Shown here piece by piece: positions 13,247-21,917 of a stretch of DNA of 41,127 nt; the first letter of the stretch is position 1, and each line of letters begins with the position of its first letter. The translations under genes were made by a program, and so were the position numbers. Source of the stretch: Candidatus Treponema excrementipullorum (lineage in GTDB: Bacteria; Spirochaetota; Spirochaetia; Treponematales; Treponemataceae); contig JAHLFV010000243.1 in the NCBI GenBank assembly GCA_018883625.1, forward strand, positions 1 through 41,127, written 5' to 3'. Under the pieces are notes generated by a model, which saw only the letters and a list, made by a program, of their open reading frames with translations, was not told the origin of the DNA and ran no database searches.

Positions 13247-15187
13247 ATGGCAGGATTTTATGACGCCTTTGACGTTGCCGTAGTTGGTGGAGGCCACGCC
13301 GGCATAGAAGCTGCTTTGGCTGCGGCAAAAATGGGCTTAAAAACAATACTTATCACTCAAACTATAGATTCTATCGGACGTATGTCCTGTAACCCTTCTA
13401 TCGGAGGCATTGCAAAAGGAAATATAACTCGGGAAATTGACGCTTTGGGCGGCGTCATGGCTCATCTTATCGATAACTCCATGATCCAATTCAGAATGTT
13501 GAATAAAAGTCGAGGCCCGGCTGTTCAGGCTCCCCGAGCTCAGGCAGATAAGCTTTTATATGCACAACTTGCCCGTCAATTATTGGAACAACAGCCTAAT
13601 TTATCCACGTTGCAGGATACCGTGGTAGATTTAGAAACCGTGTTCTCTCAAGAGCCCTTGCCTACAGGAAAAGCGGATGCTGCCGGGGAAAGTAAAGAAT
13701 CGTTGCCGGGAGAACAGAAAGGTGCTCGGTTAGAACAAAATAATCGTCAGGTTTTAACGGCTCTAGTAACAGAAAGAGGTCGTCGTATTCCTGTTCGCTC
13801 CGCTGTCCTTACAACAGGAACTTTTTTAGGGGGAAAAATATTTATCGGTGCTTACGATGCCCCCTGTGGTCGACTGGGAGAACCGGGAGCTGTAGGGTTG
13901 ACGGCAGCCCTCAATAGATTGGGGTTTACTACCGGCAGACTGAAGACGGGAACACCACCTCGGGTGCTGAAGTCCTCCATTGATTTTAGTCAGTTGGAAG
14001 AACAACCGGGGGATGAAGTCGCACTACCTTTTTCCTTTGACCGAGACACCATTGACCGTCCTTTGGTAAACTGTCATCTTGTGTACACCAACAGTGCTAC
14101 CCACGATTTAATTCGGGCGAATATCGATAAATCGCCTCTTTACAGCGGTAAAATCAGCGGAATCGGTCCCCGGTACTGTCCTTCCATAGAAGACAAAGTT
14201 ATGCGGTTTGCAGAACGGGAGCGTCACCAGCTTTTTGTGGAGCCGGAAGGTTTATCTACAGAAGAGATGTATATCAATGGTTTTTCTTCGTCTTTGCCGG
14301 AAGATGTACAGGATGAGTTTTTGCGGACCTTGCCCGGATTTGCACATGCAGTTATCAGCAGACCGGGGTACGCCGTAGAGTACGATTACATTGACCCAAC
14401 TCAGTTGTATCCGTCTTTGGAAACAAAAAATGTGGCAGGTTTGTTTACTGCCGGTCAGATAAACGGAACTTCCGGTTATGAAGAAGCCGCAGGGCAAGGT
14501 CTGATTGCCGGGATTAATGCCGCTTTATACTCCCGGGAACACGCAAAACTGACAGGGCCGCTGATATGTGAAAAAAGTGCCTCTCACCGGGAGAATGCTG
14601 TTGCTTCTGCCGGTCATCCTGACAGAATAGGTGTTGTACCGGTTTTTGAGCCGGTTGTTATTTCCCGCAGTGAAGGGTATATCGGTGTTCTCATTGACGA
14701 TTTGGTTACCTTGGGAACTCGAGAGCCTTACAGAATGTTCACAGCTCGGGCAGAGTATCGGTTAAAACTCCGCCATGATACTGCAGATAGAAGACTGTGC
14801 GAAAAAACCTATCGGGTCGGTTTAAATCCTCAATGGCGGTATGACAGAGTTTTGGAAAAAATAAAAACGGAAGAAGAAATTTTGGCATTGTTGGAAAAAA
14901 ATCCTCAGGCATCAAATCCCGGTTATCCGGAAAGTCTGTGGGAAATGGCTTTAACAGATAAAAAATACGCCCATTATATTGAAAAACAGGATAAACGGGT
15001 AGATAAAATGCACAGAATGGAACATGCAAAAATTCCCATGGATTTTGACTATGGTGCCATACCTTCCTTGTCTGCCGAATCCCGTCAAAAGTTGGAAAAA
15101 ATACGTCCCACAACGTTAGGTCAAGCCAGTCGAATTTCGGGCATCAGAAATTCCGATATAATGCTTTTAATGGTGTATTTAAAATAA
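13247..15187 (+). CDS. mnmG: tRNA uridine-5-carboxymethylaminomethyl synthesis enzyme MnmG (GidA)
   Basis: MnmG, with MnmE, modifies the wobble uridine of certain tRNAs using FAD and methylene-tetrahydrofolate. I use the ATG at 13247: the protein then begins MAGFYDAFDVAVVGGGHAG, matching the family N terminus with the FAD-binding GGGHAG at 14-19, whereas a longer upstream frame would read through the terminator. Other hallmarks are CNPSIGGIAKG, FRMLNKSRGPAVQAPRAQ, TAGQINGTSGYEEAAGQG and the C-terminal helical region. Length is 646 residues. A low-complexity insertion at about 135-165 (rich in Lys, Glu, Gly and Ser) is absent from most MnmG proteins. No mnmE is in the window. Confidence 0.97.
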   Translation: MAGFYDAFDVAVVGGGHAGIEAALAAAKMGLKTILITQTIDSIGRMSCNPSIGGIAKGNITREIDALGGVMAHLIDNSMIQFRMLNKSRGPAVQAPRAQADKLLYAQLARQLLEQQPNLSTLQDTVVDLETVFSQEPLPTGKADAAGESKESLPGEQKGARLEQNNRQVLTALVTERGRRIPVRSAVLTTGTFLGGKIFIGAYDAPCGRLGEPGAVGLTAALNRLGFTTGRLKTGTPPRVLKSSIDFSQLEEQPGDEVALPFSFDRDTIDRPLVNCHLVYTNSATHDLIRANIDKSPLYSGKISGIGPRYCPSIEDKVMRFAERERHQLFVEPEGLSTEEMYINGFSSSLPEDVQDEFLRTLPGFAHAVISRPGYAVEYDYIDPTQLYPSLETKNVAGLFTAGQINGTSGYEEAAGQGLIAGINAALYSREHAKLTGPLICEKSASHRENAVASAGHPDRIGVVPVFEPVVISRSEGYIGVLIDDLVTLGTREPYRMFTARAEYRLKLRHDTADRRLCEKTYRVGLNPQWRYDRVLEKIKTEEEILALLEKNPQASNPGYPESLWEMALTDKKYAHYIEKQDKRVDKMHRMEHAKIPMDFDYGAIPSLSAESRQKLEKIRPTTLGQASRISGIRNSDIMLLMVYLK

Positions 15188-15189
15188 AA

Positions 15190-15230
15190 AAAACTTCCGA
15201 CCGTTTCGATACCGTATGGTCGGAAGTTTT
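15190..15230. terminator. Bidirectional terminator between mnmG and the deaminase gene
   Basis: AAACTTCCGACC (15191-15202) pairs with GGTCGGAAGTTTT (15218-15230), flanked by an A-run and T-run, so it can stop transcription from both converging genes. Confidence 0.9.
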
Positions 15231-15234
15231 CTTG

Positions 15235-16146
15235 TTATTGATATTCTGCCACATTAGAAGCAAATATCTTTTTTACTTGCTCCTCAGTCAGAACATTTTT
15301 GTTTACCAAATCAAAGGCCTGTTCTGATACGGTTTTACCAAAGAATAACAGGTCATCAGTAGCAATGGAAACCCGGATACCTGTTTCTACCAACTTCTTT
15401 ATGGGGTGTGATTCCAAGTTTTTCACAGCACCAAGCATTACATTGCTTTCAGGACAGACATTCAGACGCAAATCTCTGTCTTTGATAAACTGGAGAACAG
15501 AATCATCCTGAACGGCACCGATACCATGCTGTACTTCTTCCAGATTAAAGGCTTCGATAAAGTTTTTAACGGAAGCTGCATTGGAAAATTCACCTACGTG
15601 AGCCTTGCGTTTTACGCCCTTTTTTCCGGCTAAATCAAATATAGGTTGAAAGTTTTCAATGCCTTCTTCTACTTCCGGTCCATACAAGTCTATGCTGTTA
15701 AAAAGTCCGCTTTCTATACAAGGAGGTGCCCATTCCCGAATTTTGTCGATGTCAAAGGTTTTACCTAGTCCCAATTCAGGTCGGAAGTTTATTTTGCCTT
15801 TGAATTTGTCTGTAATATTCTGAACCATATCCAAAAAGGCATCCAAACTGCCACAGTGGTTTACAAACCCGATATCGATGCTACCCTCCAAAACTTTTAC
15901 TCCGTCAGCTATAGCATCATTGATGGAAAGTACAAGCAAATCGGTAACGTCTCGCATTGTTTTTGCTCGGGGACGGGTATACTCTCCGATAATTTCATGC
16001 ATTTCATCAAGTCCCTTCATTTTGCGGGGAAAGTTAGGAATGTAAAATCCGGCCCAAGGTGCGTAAGAGGCGTAACGCATACCTAAATTCAAATGGTTAT
16101 GGGCATCAATCTTGGGAAGTGAAATAAAATCTGATACGGACATCAT
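15235..16146 (-). CDS. Adenosine deaminase-like metal-dependent hydrolase
   Basis: The protein has 303 residues. It shows the amidohydrolase pattern of adenosine/AMP deaminases: DAHNHLN near the N terminus (two metal-binding His), KAHVGE, VQHGIGA, NVCPESNVMLG and a late ATDDLLFFG. The expected reaction is hydrolytic deamination of adenosine or a related nucleoside. It is shorter than classical adenosine deaminases (around 340 residues) and has DDLLFFG where most have a DDP motif, so the substrate may differ. A GAGGAG ribosome binding site precedes two adjacent ATG codons (16146 and 16143); I use the first. It follows pepF by 54 nt with no terminator between, so the two are probably cotranscribed. 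Confidence 0.82.
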   Translation of the reverse strand: MMSVSDFISLPKIDAHNHLNLGMRYASYAPWAGFYIPNFPRKMKGLDEMHEIIGEYTRPRAKTMRDVTDLLVLSINDAIADGVKVLEGSIDIGFVNHCGSLDAFLDMVQNITDKFKGKINFRPELGLGKTFDIDKIREWAPPCIESGLFNSIDLYGPEVEEGIENFQPIFDLAGKKGVKRKAHVGEFSNAASVKNFIEAFNLEEVQHGIGAVQDDSVLQFIKDRDLRLNVCPESNVMLGAVKNLESHPIKKLVETGIRVSIATDDLLFFGKTVSEQAFDLVNKNVLTEEQVKKIFASNVAEYQ

Positions 16147-16200
16147 ATTTTGCTCCTCTCTATTTTCATTGTATCGGCTGTAAACCCGTAATTCTTGAAT

Positions 16201-18000
16201 TTACAAGAGTAAAGATTCCAACTCGTCTACAAGGTTTTCAAAAGTTTTCAAAGCAGAACGAACAGGTTCCGGTGATTCCATGTCTACTCCTGCAACCTTC
16301 AAAGCTTCTATGGGGTATCGAGAACCTCCTGATTTCAGGAACGTGAAGTAATCTTCTTTTTCTTTTTCTCCACCCTCTGTGACTCGTTTTGCCAAAGCCA
16401 AAGAAGCCGAAATACCTGTTGCATATTTATAAACATAAAAGGCTCTGTAGAAGTGAGGAATGCGCAAACCTTCCAAATCGCTCATTTCTAGTAATTCTAC
16501 TTTAGGACCAAAATAGTCTTCCAAAAGTTTGCGATAGGTACTGCGTAATAAATCCACCGTTAATGGTGTTCCTGACTCGACAAATTCGTGGGTTTTTAAC
16601 TCAAATTCGGCAAACATTGTTTGTCTGTACAATGTAGCCAAAATATCGGAAGCTCTCTCTGATAAAAGATAGGCTTTCATTTCTTTTGAGTCGGCATTTT
16701 TAAGCAAATATTGGAAAACCAATTGTTCGTTAAAGGTAGAGGCAACTTCTGCTTCAAAAATAGTATAATTATACTGCATAAAAGGATTTGAAGAAGAAGA
16801 GTAGTGGGAGTGCATGGAGTGACCGCCTTCGTGAGCCATGGTATACACATCCCGAAGAACGTCTTCTTTATAATTCAGCAAAATGTAAGGATAACCGGTG
16901 TAACTTCCTGCAGAAAAAGCTCCAGAATCTTTACCTTTGTTTTCATATCTGTCAACCCAACCACTGACAAGGCCTGTACAAAGGGTATTTACGTACTCCT
17001 GTCCCAACGGCGCTAAAGCGTTTCGGATAATTTCCACCGCTTCTTCATAACTGGTGTGTTTCTTCACACTGTGTACTAAGGGAACGTATACGTCATAGTG
17101 GTGCAACGTGTCCAATTTCAAAACCTTGCGCCGTAACTCGTAATATCGATGTAAAACAGGGAGACTTTCCCGTACAGCTTTGATCAAATTGTCATATACA
17201 GATAAGGGTACTTTATCCGGGTACAAGGCTTTTTCTCTTGCTGATTTGTATCCCCGAACCCGTGCCTCAAAAATATCTTGATTAACACTGCCTTCATAAA
17301 GGGTTGCAATAGTGTTTTTGTGTTTTTCAAAAACGCCGTAAAACTGTTGATAGGTTTTTTTACGAATTTCTATATCCTGATTTTGCAACAAAAGACTAAA
17401 AGTTGAATGGGTTAGAGGAATCTCTCCCTCTGGAGTTGTGATGGTGCCAAAGTCCATGTCTACATCGGTAAGCATAGAAAACGCTTTATCTGGAGTTTGG
17501 CTTGATTCGTTTTGCAGAGCAAGAATTTTTTCTTCTTTTTCGCTAAGAATATGGTTTTTCATGCGAAGAAGCTTTGTGACCCATACTCTGTAGTCATCAA
17601 AAGCCGGTGTCGCAATCCATTGGCGCACAGATTCTTCGTCAATAGATTGAATTTCAGGAATCAAAAAGCTGATTTTTGCTTCTGCTGCCGTAGCAGCCAT
17701 AAGGTAGCGACTCTTTTTTTCTTGGTTAGCACTGTCTCCGGCATCACCGGCTGACAAAAGGAAGGCATAACTACCAACAATTTCGGATGTTTGCTCCATT
17801 TTTGATAAAAGAGAAAGTGTATGTAAAAAGGTGTCTGCTGACTGACCTACTTTCCCTTTACAGTTTTCTATTTCTTCTGCCATGGGAAGGATACTTGTTA
17901 AAGCCTTCTCCCAGTCATCATCTGATTTAAATAAGGTAGAAAGATCCCATTTATCTTTTGCAGGGATATCTTTTCTTAATGGAATATGTGTTTTACTCAT
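16201..18000 (-). CDS. pepF: Oligoendopeptidase F (M3B metallopeptidase)
   Basis: PepF cleaves short peptides in the cytosol using zinc. The active-site motif HEGGHSMH lies near residues 388-395 (two His ligands and catalytic Glu), and the third ligand is in the downstream YTIFEAEVAST segment. I use the ATG at 18000, giving about 599 residues beginning MSKTHIPLRKDIPAKDKWDL, typical for the family. An in-frame ATG 36 nt upstream would lie on the -35 side of an excellent promoter. TTGGCG-17 nt-TATAAT ends 7 nt before the chosen ATG with no ribosome binding site, so a leaderless mRNA is likely. The deaminase-like gene follows in the same direction. Confidence 0.95.
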   Translation of the reverse strand: MSKTHIPLRKDIPAKDKWDLSTLFKSDDDWEKALTSILPMAEEIENCKGKVGQSADTFLHTLSLLSKMEQTSEIVGSYAFLLSAGDAGDSANQEKKSRYLMAATAAEAKISFLIPEIQSIDEESVRQWIATPAFDDYRVWVTKLLRMKNHILSEKEEKILALQNESSQTPDKAFSMLTDVDMDFGTITTPEGEIPLTHSTFSLLLQNQDIEIRKKTYQQFYGVFEKHKNTIATLYEGSVNQDIFEARVRGYKSAREKALYPDKVPLSVYDNLIKAVRESLPVLHRYYELRRKVLKLDTLHHYDVYVPLVHSVKKHTSYEEAVEIIRNALAPLGQEYVNTLCTGLVSGWVDRYENKGKDSGAFSAGSYTGYPYILLNYKEDVLRDVYTMAHEGGHSMHSHYSSSSNPFMQYNYTIFEAEVASTFNEQLVFQYLLKNADSKEMKAYLLSERASDILATLYRQTMFAEFELKTHEFVESGTPLTVDLLRSTYRKLLEDYFGPKVELLEMSDLEGLRIPHFYRAFYVYKYATGISASLALAKRVTEGGEKEKEDYFTFLKSGGSRYPIEALKVAGVDMESPEPVRSALKTFENLVDELESLLL

Positions 18001-18007
18001 AGAGACT

Positions 18008-18036
18008 ATTATAACACTTTTTTTTCTTAACGCCAA
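18008..18036 (-). promoter_or_regulatory. Leaderless promoter of pepF
   Basis: TTGGCG (18036-18031), a 17-nt spacer and a perfect TATAAT (18013-18008) precede the ATG at 18000 by 7 nt. Transcription should begin at or next to the start codon. This is the cleanest example of the arrangement in the window. Confidence 0.65.
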
Positions 18037-18040
18037 TTAC

Positions 18041-18069
18041 TTTAGAAAATATGTCAATAAACCGATAAG
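18041..18069 (+). promoter_or_regulatory. Candidate leaderless promoter of the 78-aa membrane protein gene
   Basis: TTTAGA (18041-18046), 17 nt and GATAAG (18064-18069) end 6 nt before the ATG at 18076. It is back to back with the pepF promoter; the two -35 elements are four bases apart. Confidence 0.35.
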
Positions 18070-18075
18070 AATTCT

Positions 18076-18312
18076 ATGGGTATTTTAGATATCTTGTTTG
18101 TAGTCCGTTCTGTTCTCATACATCCCGCAGTTATTTTTATTACCATTGCGGTGATTTTTTACTTGGAATTTGTGGTATATGTTGCAAATTACAGAAAGAA
18201 GGCTGTGACAAGAAAAGCAAAGAAACGCTCTGCACCGGAATTAGCTGCTGACGGAACAGCTACTACCGTCGAGGCCTCTGCAGAAAAGAAAGATACTTCC
18301 AAAGAGAAGTAA
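18076..18312 (+). CDS. Small single-pass membrane protein with charged tail (78 aa)
   Basis: Residues about 5-38 are strongly hydrophobic (one long or two short membrane segments). A basic stretch follows (NYRKKAVTRKAKKRSA), then an Ala/Thr/Glu/Lys-rich tail. No family is recognisable. There is no clear Shine-Dalgarno sequence; a promoter-like pair ends 6 nt before the ATG. Its 3' end overlaps the 3' end of recQ on the other strand by 50 nt. The coherent membrane-plus-basic-tail design argues for a real gene, but it could still be a chance frame. Confidence 0.6.
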   Translation: MGILDILFVVRSVLIHPAVIFITIAVIFYLEFVVYVANYRKKAVTRKAKKRSAPELAADGTATTVEASAEKKDTSKEK

Positions 18313-19945
18313 GTATAGCAGATGGCAGCGCAATCCGTTTTGTTCTTAATCCCCGAAAAGTAATCTGGTTCTTTTTTTCCAATTGACATATAGTATCTGT
18401 GAAATCCCCATAATCATATAGATTCCGAAGAGTCATTTTATTGGCACTGTTTTTAACTTTTTCAACAAGTTCCTGAACCGTCCACCGTCCGTTATATTTT
18501 TTTAGATAATTCATAACAAACATATTTTCTCGGGGAATTGTATCTATGGTTTTTCCCCCATCCCGAGCATCACATACGTCACAGCCGCTGCACACTGTTT
18601 CTTTATCTCCCAATGCCTCTAATAAAACTTTTCGTCGACATATAGTTCCTTGGGCAAACAGAGCCATAATTTTTTCTCTGGCTGTATCCGGGTAAGAAGC
18701 AGCTTTTTGTTCATCTTGATTACCCCACAGTAAAATTGCCTTTGCCGGTTTTGTATCTCTTCCGCCGCGACCGGCTTCCTGTATGTAGGCTTCCGGTGTG
18801 GAAGGTGGTTCCAAATGAATGACAGTACGGATATCGCTTTTGTCTATTCCCATACCAAAGGCACAGGTACAACACAAAACCCCCGACTTATGAGGGAAAA
18901 ACCATTGCTCTACAGCTGTTTTTTCTTTCCGACTGAGACCTGCATGGTAAAAACGTACATCTTCCGGAGGGAAAAATTCTCTGAAAAACTGGGCGGTAGT
19001 TTTGGCTTTGGCTCTGGTTCCACAAAATACAATTAAGGGGCGTTGTTCTTTGGTAGCTAATAGGAGAGCCGTTTTTTCTTTTGCGTTTGTATACACCACA
19101 GAATAGCTTATGTTTTGTCTGTCGGAAGAACTTTGCATAAGATAAGGTGGTACACCTTGAAACAAGACTTCCGTTATACGTTGCAATACCGGTGGTGATG
19201 CTGTTGCCGTGAACGCTGTTACAATGGGAACATGGAGAGTCTCTATAACTTTTTGCAATTGTAAATATGAAGGTCTGAAAGTATCTCCCCATTGCGCTAC
19301 ACAGTGGGCTTCGTCAATTGCCAAGTGAACTATGGGATAGGATGATAATTTTTTTAGAAGTTTTTCCGATTGTAATACTTCTGGGTTTGCCAAAATAATT
19401 TTTGTTCCGCTATCCAAGGCTTTAAAGGCAACTTCCCTTTCTTCTTGGTCTTGTCCGCCTCTAAAAAGAATAGCGTTCAAGCCGGCTTCCTGAATTCGTC
19501 GTAACTGATCCGACATCAACCCTAAAAGGGGATAGATAATCAAGGTAATGCCTTCCAATAAAACTGCCGGTACCATAAAGCACAGAGATTTGCCGGCTCC
19601 GGTAGGAAGTAACACCACTTGTTGCCCTTTGTTAAAAGTATCGTCCTGATTTTCGGCTTTATCTTTCAGAGCGGCGGCACATTCCATAATATTTGCTACT
19701 ACAAGACGTTGCCAAGGATATAAGCCGGGAACGTGAAAAATATTTTGGGCTACTTTTGTAGCTTCATCGATTTCCGGTAGCAGTTCCTCCTGATTTTCTT
19801 CTAGGCTAGAAACGTGTTGAAGGAACATCTGCTGATCCTGCCAATCGCTGTAAGGGAAATGTTCCTCTGTTTCACTATCGAGAAAAGCTTCCGTTTCTGT
19901 ATCAACTGAATTTTTTTTGGTTTTGAGATTTTGTTTCTGGTCCAT
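18263..19945 (-). CDS. recQ: RecQ-family ATP-dependent DNA helicase
   Basis: This 560-residue protein has an N-terminal acidic extension of about 65 residues, the Walker A motif LPTGAGKS (113-120), the DEAH box (211-214), TAFTATAS, and the helicase C-terminal motifs CAFGMGIDKSDIR and YIQEAGRGGRD. RecQ's zinc-binding cysteines follow (C...VCSGCDVC) near residues 440-460, then a winged-helix-like region. No HRDC domain is evident. RecQ unwinds DNA with 3' to 5' polarity in recombination and repair. CATAAT ends 6 nt before the ATG, and no ribosome binding site is visible. The 3' end overlaps a small gene on the opposite strand. Confidence 0.93.
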   Translation of the reverse strand: MDQKQNLKTKKNSVDTETEAFLDSETEEHFPYSDWQDQQMFLQHVSSLEENQEELLPEIDEATKVAQNIFHVPGLYPWQRLVVANIMECAAALKDKAENQDDTFNKGQQVVLLPTGAGKSLCFMVPAVLLEGITLIIYPLLGLMSDQLRRIQEAGLNAILFRGGQDQEEREVAFKALDSGTKIILANPEVLQSEKLLKKLSSYPIVHLAIDEAHCVAQWGDTFRPSYLQLQKVIETLHVPIVTAFTATASPPVLQRITEVLFQGVPPYLMQSSSDRQNISYSVVYTNAKEKTALLLATKEQRPLIVFCGTRAKAKTTAQFFREFFPPEDVRFYHAGLSRKEKTAVEQWFFPHKSGVLCCTCAFGMGIDKSDIRTVIHLEPPSTPEAYIQEAGRGGRDTKPAKAILLWGNQDEQKAASYPDTAREKIMALFAQGTICRRKVLLEALGDKETVCSGCDVCDARDGGKTIDTIPRENMFVMNYLKKYNGRWTVQELVEKVKNSANKMTLRNLYDYGDFTDTICQLEKKNQITFRGLRTKRIALPSAILTSLWKYLSFLQRPRR

Positions 19946-19951
19946 ACAATA

Positions 19952-19957
19952 ATTATG
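19952..19957 (-). promoter_or_regulatory. -10-like box just upstream of recQ
   Basis: CATAAT (19957-19952) ends 6 nt before the ATG at 19945. The corresponding -35 is weak (CCTGAT at 17-nt spacing). It fits the leaderless pattern seen at several other genes here but is not strong alone. Confidence 0.3.
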
Positions 19958-20032
19958 GCTAAAAAGAATACAAAATCAGGATAAAATCAAAAAAAAACAG
20001 AATATATAAGGAAAAACAGACGGTTTGTAGTG

Positions 20033-21244
20033 TTATTTATCCAAAATAGTAATTTCTACCCGCCGATTTTTTGCCTTACCTTCCTCTGTGTTGTTGGGAG
20101 CTATAGGTTTTGTAGCACCAAAGCCCCTAGTAAAGATATGAGTACTGTCTTTAGCTCCTATTTCTGTCAAATATTCTGCTACTGCATGGGCCCGTTCTTC
20201 GGAAAGACTTTGTCTGTCTCTTTCTGTCCCTGCCAAAGCGGTATGACCGGAAATAAGTAAATCGTTAAGAGGGAACTGCTGTATAACTTTTGCGATTTCT
20301 CTCAGTTTGGCTTTTTCTGAATCAAGAAGAATGGCTGAATCCGGCATAAACTGGATATTTTCGATACTTATTGTCAGACCTTCTTCGTCGGAACGGACGG
20401 TGGTATTTTCCAGTCCCAGATTTGCAATGGTATCTTGCACTTCTGCAACTTTTGTACTGGCTTTTTCTTGCAGATAATCTACTTCTGCATAGGCTGTACC
20501 GATAAAGTCAAAGGTATTGCCATAGGCTGTTTCGATTAAAATGCGGAATTCTTCGTTATACCAAGCAATATTGCCCCGTTCATTATCCCAATAAATCCTT
20601 TGATGGGAATATCCCATGGTGGTTGCGGGGACGTCAGTGTTGTATCGAAGGGCTTCTTGAAGATTGGGGCTGGCAAAATATATGTTATATTGTACGTCTA
20701 TTACATGAAGCGTTTTGCCATCCTCTTCCGCTGTGCCCAAATAAGTGTATTGGGCTGCAAAGGGGACAATAAAAGGCTCCGGTACATTAAATCCGTCCCG
20801 CAAATCGTGAGCTTCGTGACCGGAGGCTGTCCACGTGTCTCCCACCTGAATATCTTCCTCTGGAAACACCGGTATATCTCGAACTACAGGCATAAAATAG
20901 CTTTTATCTATGGTGTAATGTCCCAATTCATCCCGTTGAAAAACACTGGTGTATTCTTTGCCCCAGTTAGCAATTTCAATTGTATTTCTGGTGGAATTTT
21001 CTGATACCATAAAAGTAGCATTGTGAGTTGCAGTGGTTCCTTCCATGTGGGTAATTTCTGCGGCAACTCTGTTTGTAATGAGAGCGTGATGAGAAAAAAC
21101 TCGGTTAACATACACGTCTTCTTCTACTTGAGAGAGAATTTTTACGGTTTCTCCTTGTCGGTATTTATATCGAAACACTTCTGCCATGGTAGGCAGAGTA
21201 CACATAAGAATGGCTAAAAGTAAGACAGCTCTTTTGTTTTTCAT
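20033..21244 (-). CDS. OmpA-family envelope protein
   Basis: I place the start at 21244, where GGGAGAG precedes the ATG; an in-frame ATG 27 nt upstream lacks this. The 403-residue product has a signal peptide (cut after ...LPTMA). A beta-rich N-terminal domain of about 270 residues has no family I recognise. A C-terminal OmpA-like domain follows (FMPDSAILLDSEK, LLISGHTALAGTERDRQSLSEERA, FGATKPIAPNNTEEGKAKNRRVEI). OmpA domains bind the diaminopimelate or ornithine stem peptide of peptidoglycan non-covalently, so this protein likely ties the outer envelope to the wall. A TATACT (21298-21293) about 48 nt upstream may be its -10 box. No convincing terminator follows before recQ. Confidence 0.87.
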   Translation of the reverse strand: MKNKRAVLLLAILMCTLPTMAEVFRYKYRQGETVKILSQVEEDVYVNRVFSHHALITNRVAAEITHMEGTTATHNATFMVSENSTRNTIEIANWGKEYTSVFQRDELGHYTIDKSYFMPVVRDIPVFPEEDIQVGDTWTASGHEAHDLRDGFNVPEPFIVPFAAQYTYLGTAEEDGKTLHVIDVQYNIYFASPNLQEALRYNTDVPATTMGYSHQRIYWDNERGNIAWYNEEFRILIETAYGNTFDFIGTAYAEVDYLQEKASTKVAEVQDTIANLGLENTTVRSDEEGLTISIENIQFMPDSAILLDSEKAKLREIAKVIQQFPLNDLLISGHTALAGTERDRQSLSEERAHAVAEYLTEIGAKDSTHIFTRGFGATKPIAPNNTEEGKAKNRRVEITILDK

Positions 21245-21356
21245 AGTACTCTCCCAGGATTTTCTGTACAATAAAGTTTCTATTGTATGATAAGTATACC
21301 ATTAAAATAAAAAATGTTACACTTAGTAAGGCAAAATAAGAGGTTTATGGCAGAAA

Positions 21357-21800
21357 ATGAATATGCTTCAAAGAATATTAGAGAAATTTACTTCCGAAAA
21401 TCAGGAAGTTTTTATCTTTACAGCAGTTTTGTGTCTTTTAAGCGGACTGGTGGGACTTTTAATCGGTAAAGTCAAATATGGACTTTTGCTTAAAAAACAA
21501 AGACAGGATGCCGTCAAAAGATCTAAGTCTGTGTTATTGGGGCAAATTACAGAACAAATTGCTCCCTTGTTACCAAAATTTCCCTGTCACGTGAAAGATG
21601 TAAAATTTTTAGGTAAACCTATAGATTTCATCGGTTTTAAAACTACCGGTGATTCAGAACTTATAGAAGAAGTGTTGTTTATCGAAGTTAAAACCGGAGA
21701 CAGTACTCTTTCTAAACGGGAAGAATCTTTAAAAAAAGCTATAGAGAAGGGGAAAGTACGCTATGTGGAATACAGGTACAAAGGGGAAGTGTCTCGCTAA
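21357..21800 (+). CDS. Membrane-anchored endonuclease distantly related to archaeal Holliday junction resolvase
   Basis: The 147-residue protein has one membrane helix at about residues 18-37 and a cytoplasmic nuclease-like domain. Its motifs KPIDFIGF, EEVLFIEVKTGDSTLSKRE and VRYVEYR match the Endonuc_Holl family; the D...ExK arrangement is that of a PD-(D/E)xK nuclease active site. The biochemical role of this family is poorly known. A second ATG two codons later is also possible. Another ATG at 21347, in a different frame, is closer to an AGAGG sequence, so the start is less certain than the domain. Confidence 0.82.
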   Translation: MNMLQRILEKFTSENQEVFIFTAVLCLLSGLVGLLIGKVKYGLLLKKQRQDAVKRSKSVLLGQITEQIAPLLPKFPCHVKDVKFLGKPIDFIGFKTTGDSELIEEVLFIEVKTGDSTLSKREESLKKAIEKGKVRYVEYRYKGEVSR

Positions 21801-21845
21801 GTCCTTTGTCTTCTCAAAATGAGCAGAGAAAGAATCGGTAGTAAC

Positions 21846-21864
21846 ACTGCAAAGAATTTGCAGT
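21846..21864. other. 8-bp hairpin between convergent genes
   Basis: ACTGCAAA (21846-21853) pairs with TTTGCAGT (21857-21864) across a 3-nt loop, in the 117-nt gap between the nuclease gene and the DUF1667 gene. No T-run is next to it, so its role as a terminator is doubtful. Confidence 0.35.
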
Positions 21865-21917
21865 AACAAGTGTAGATGGCACATTGTCGTTTAAACCACT
21901 GTATCCCGCCGTTATTT

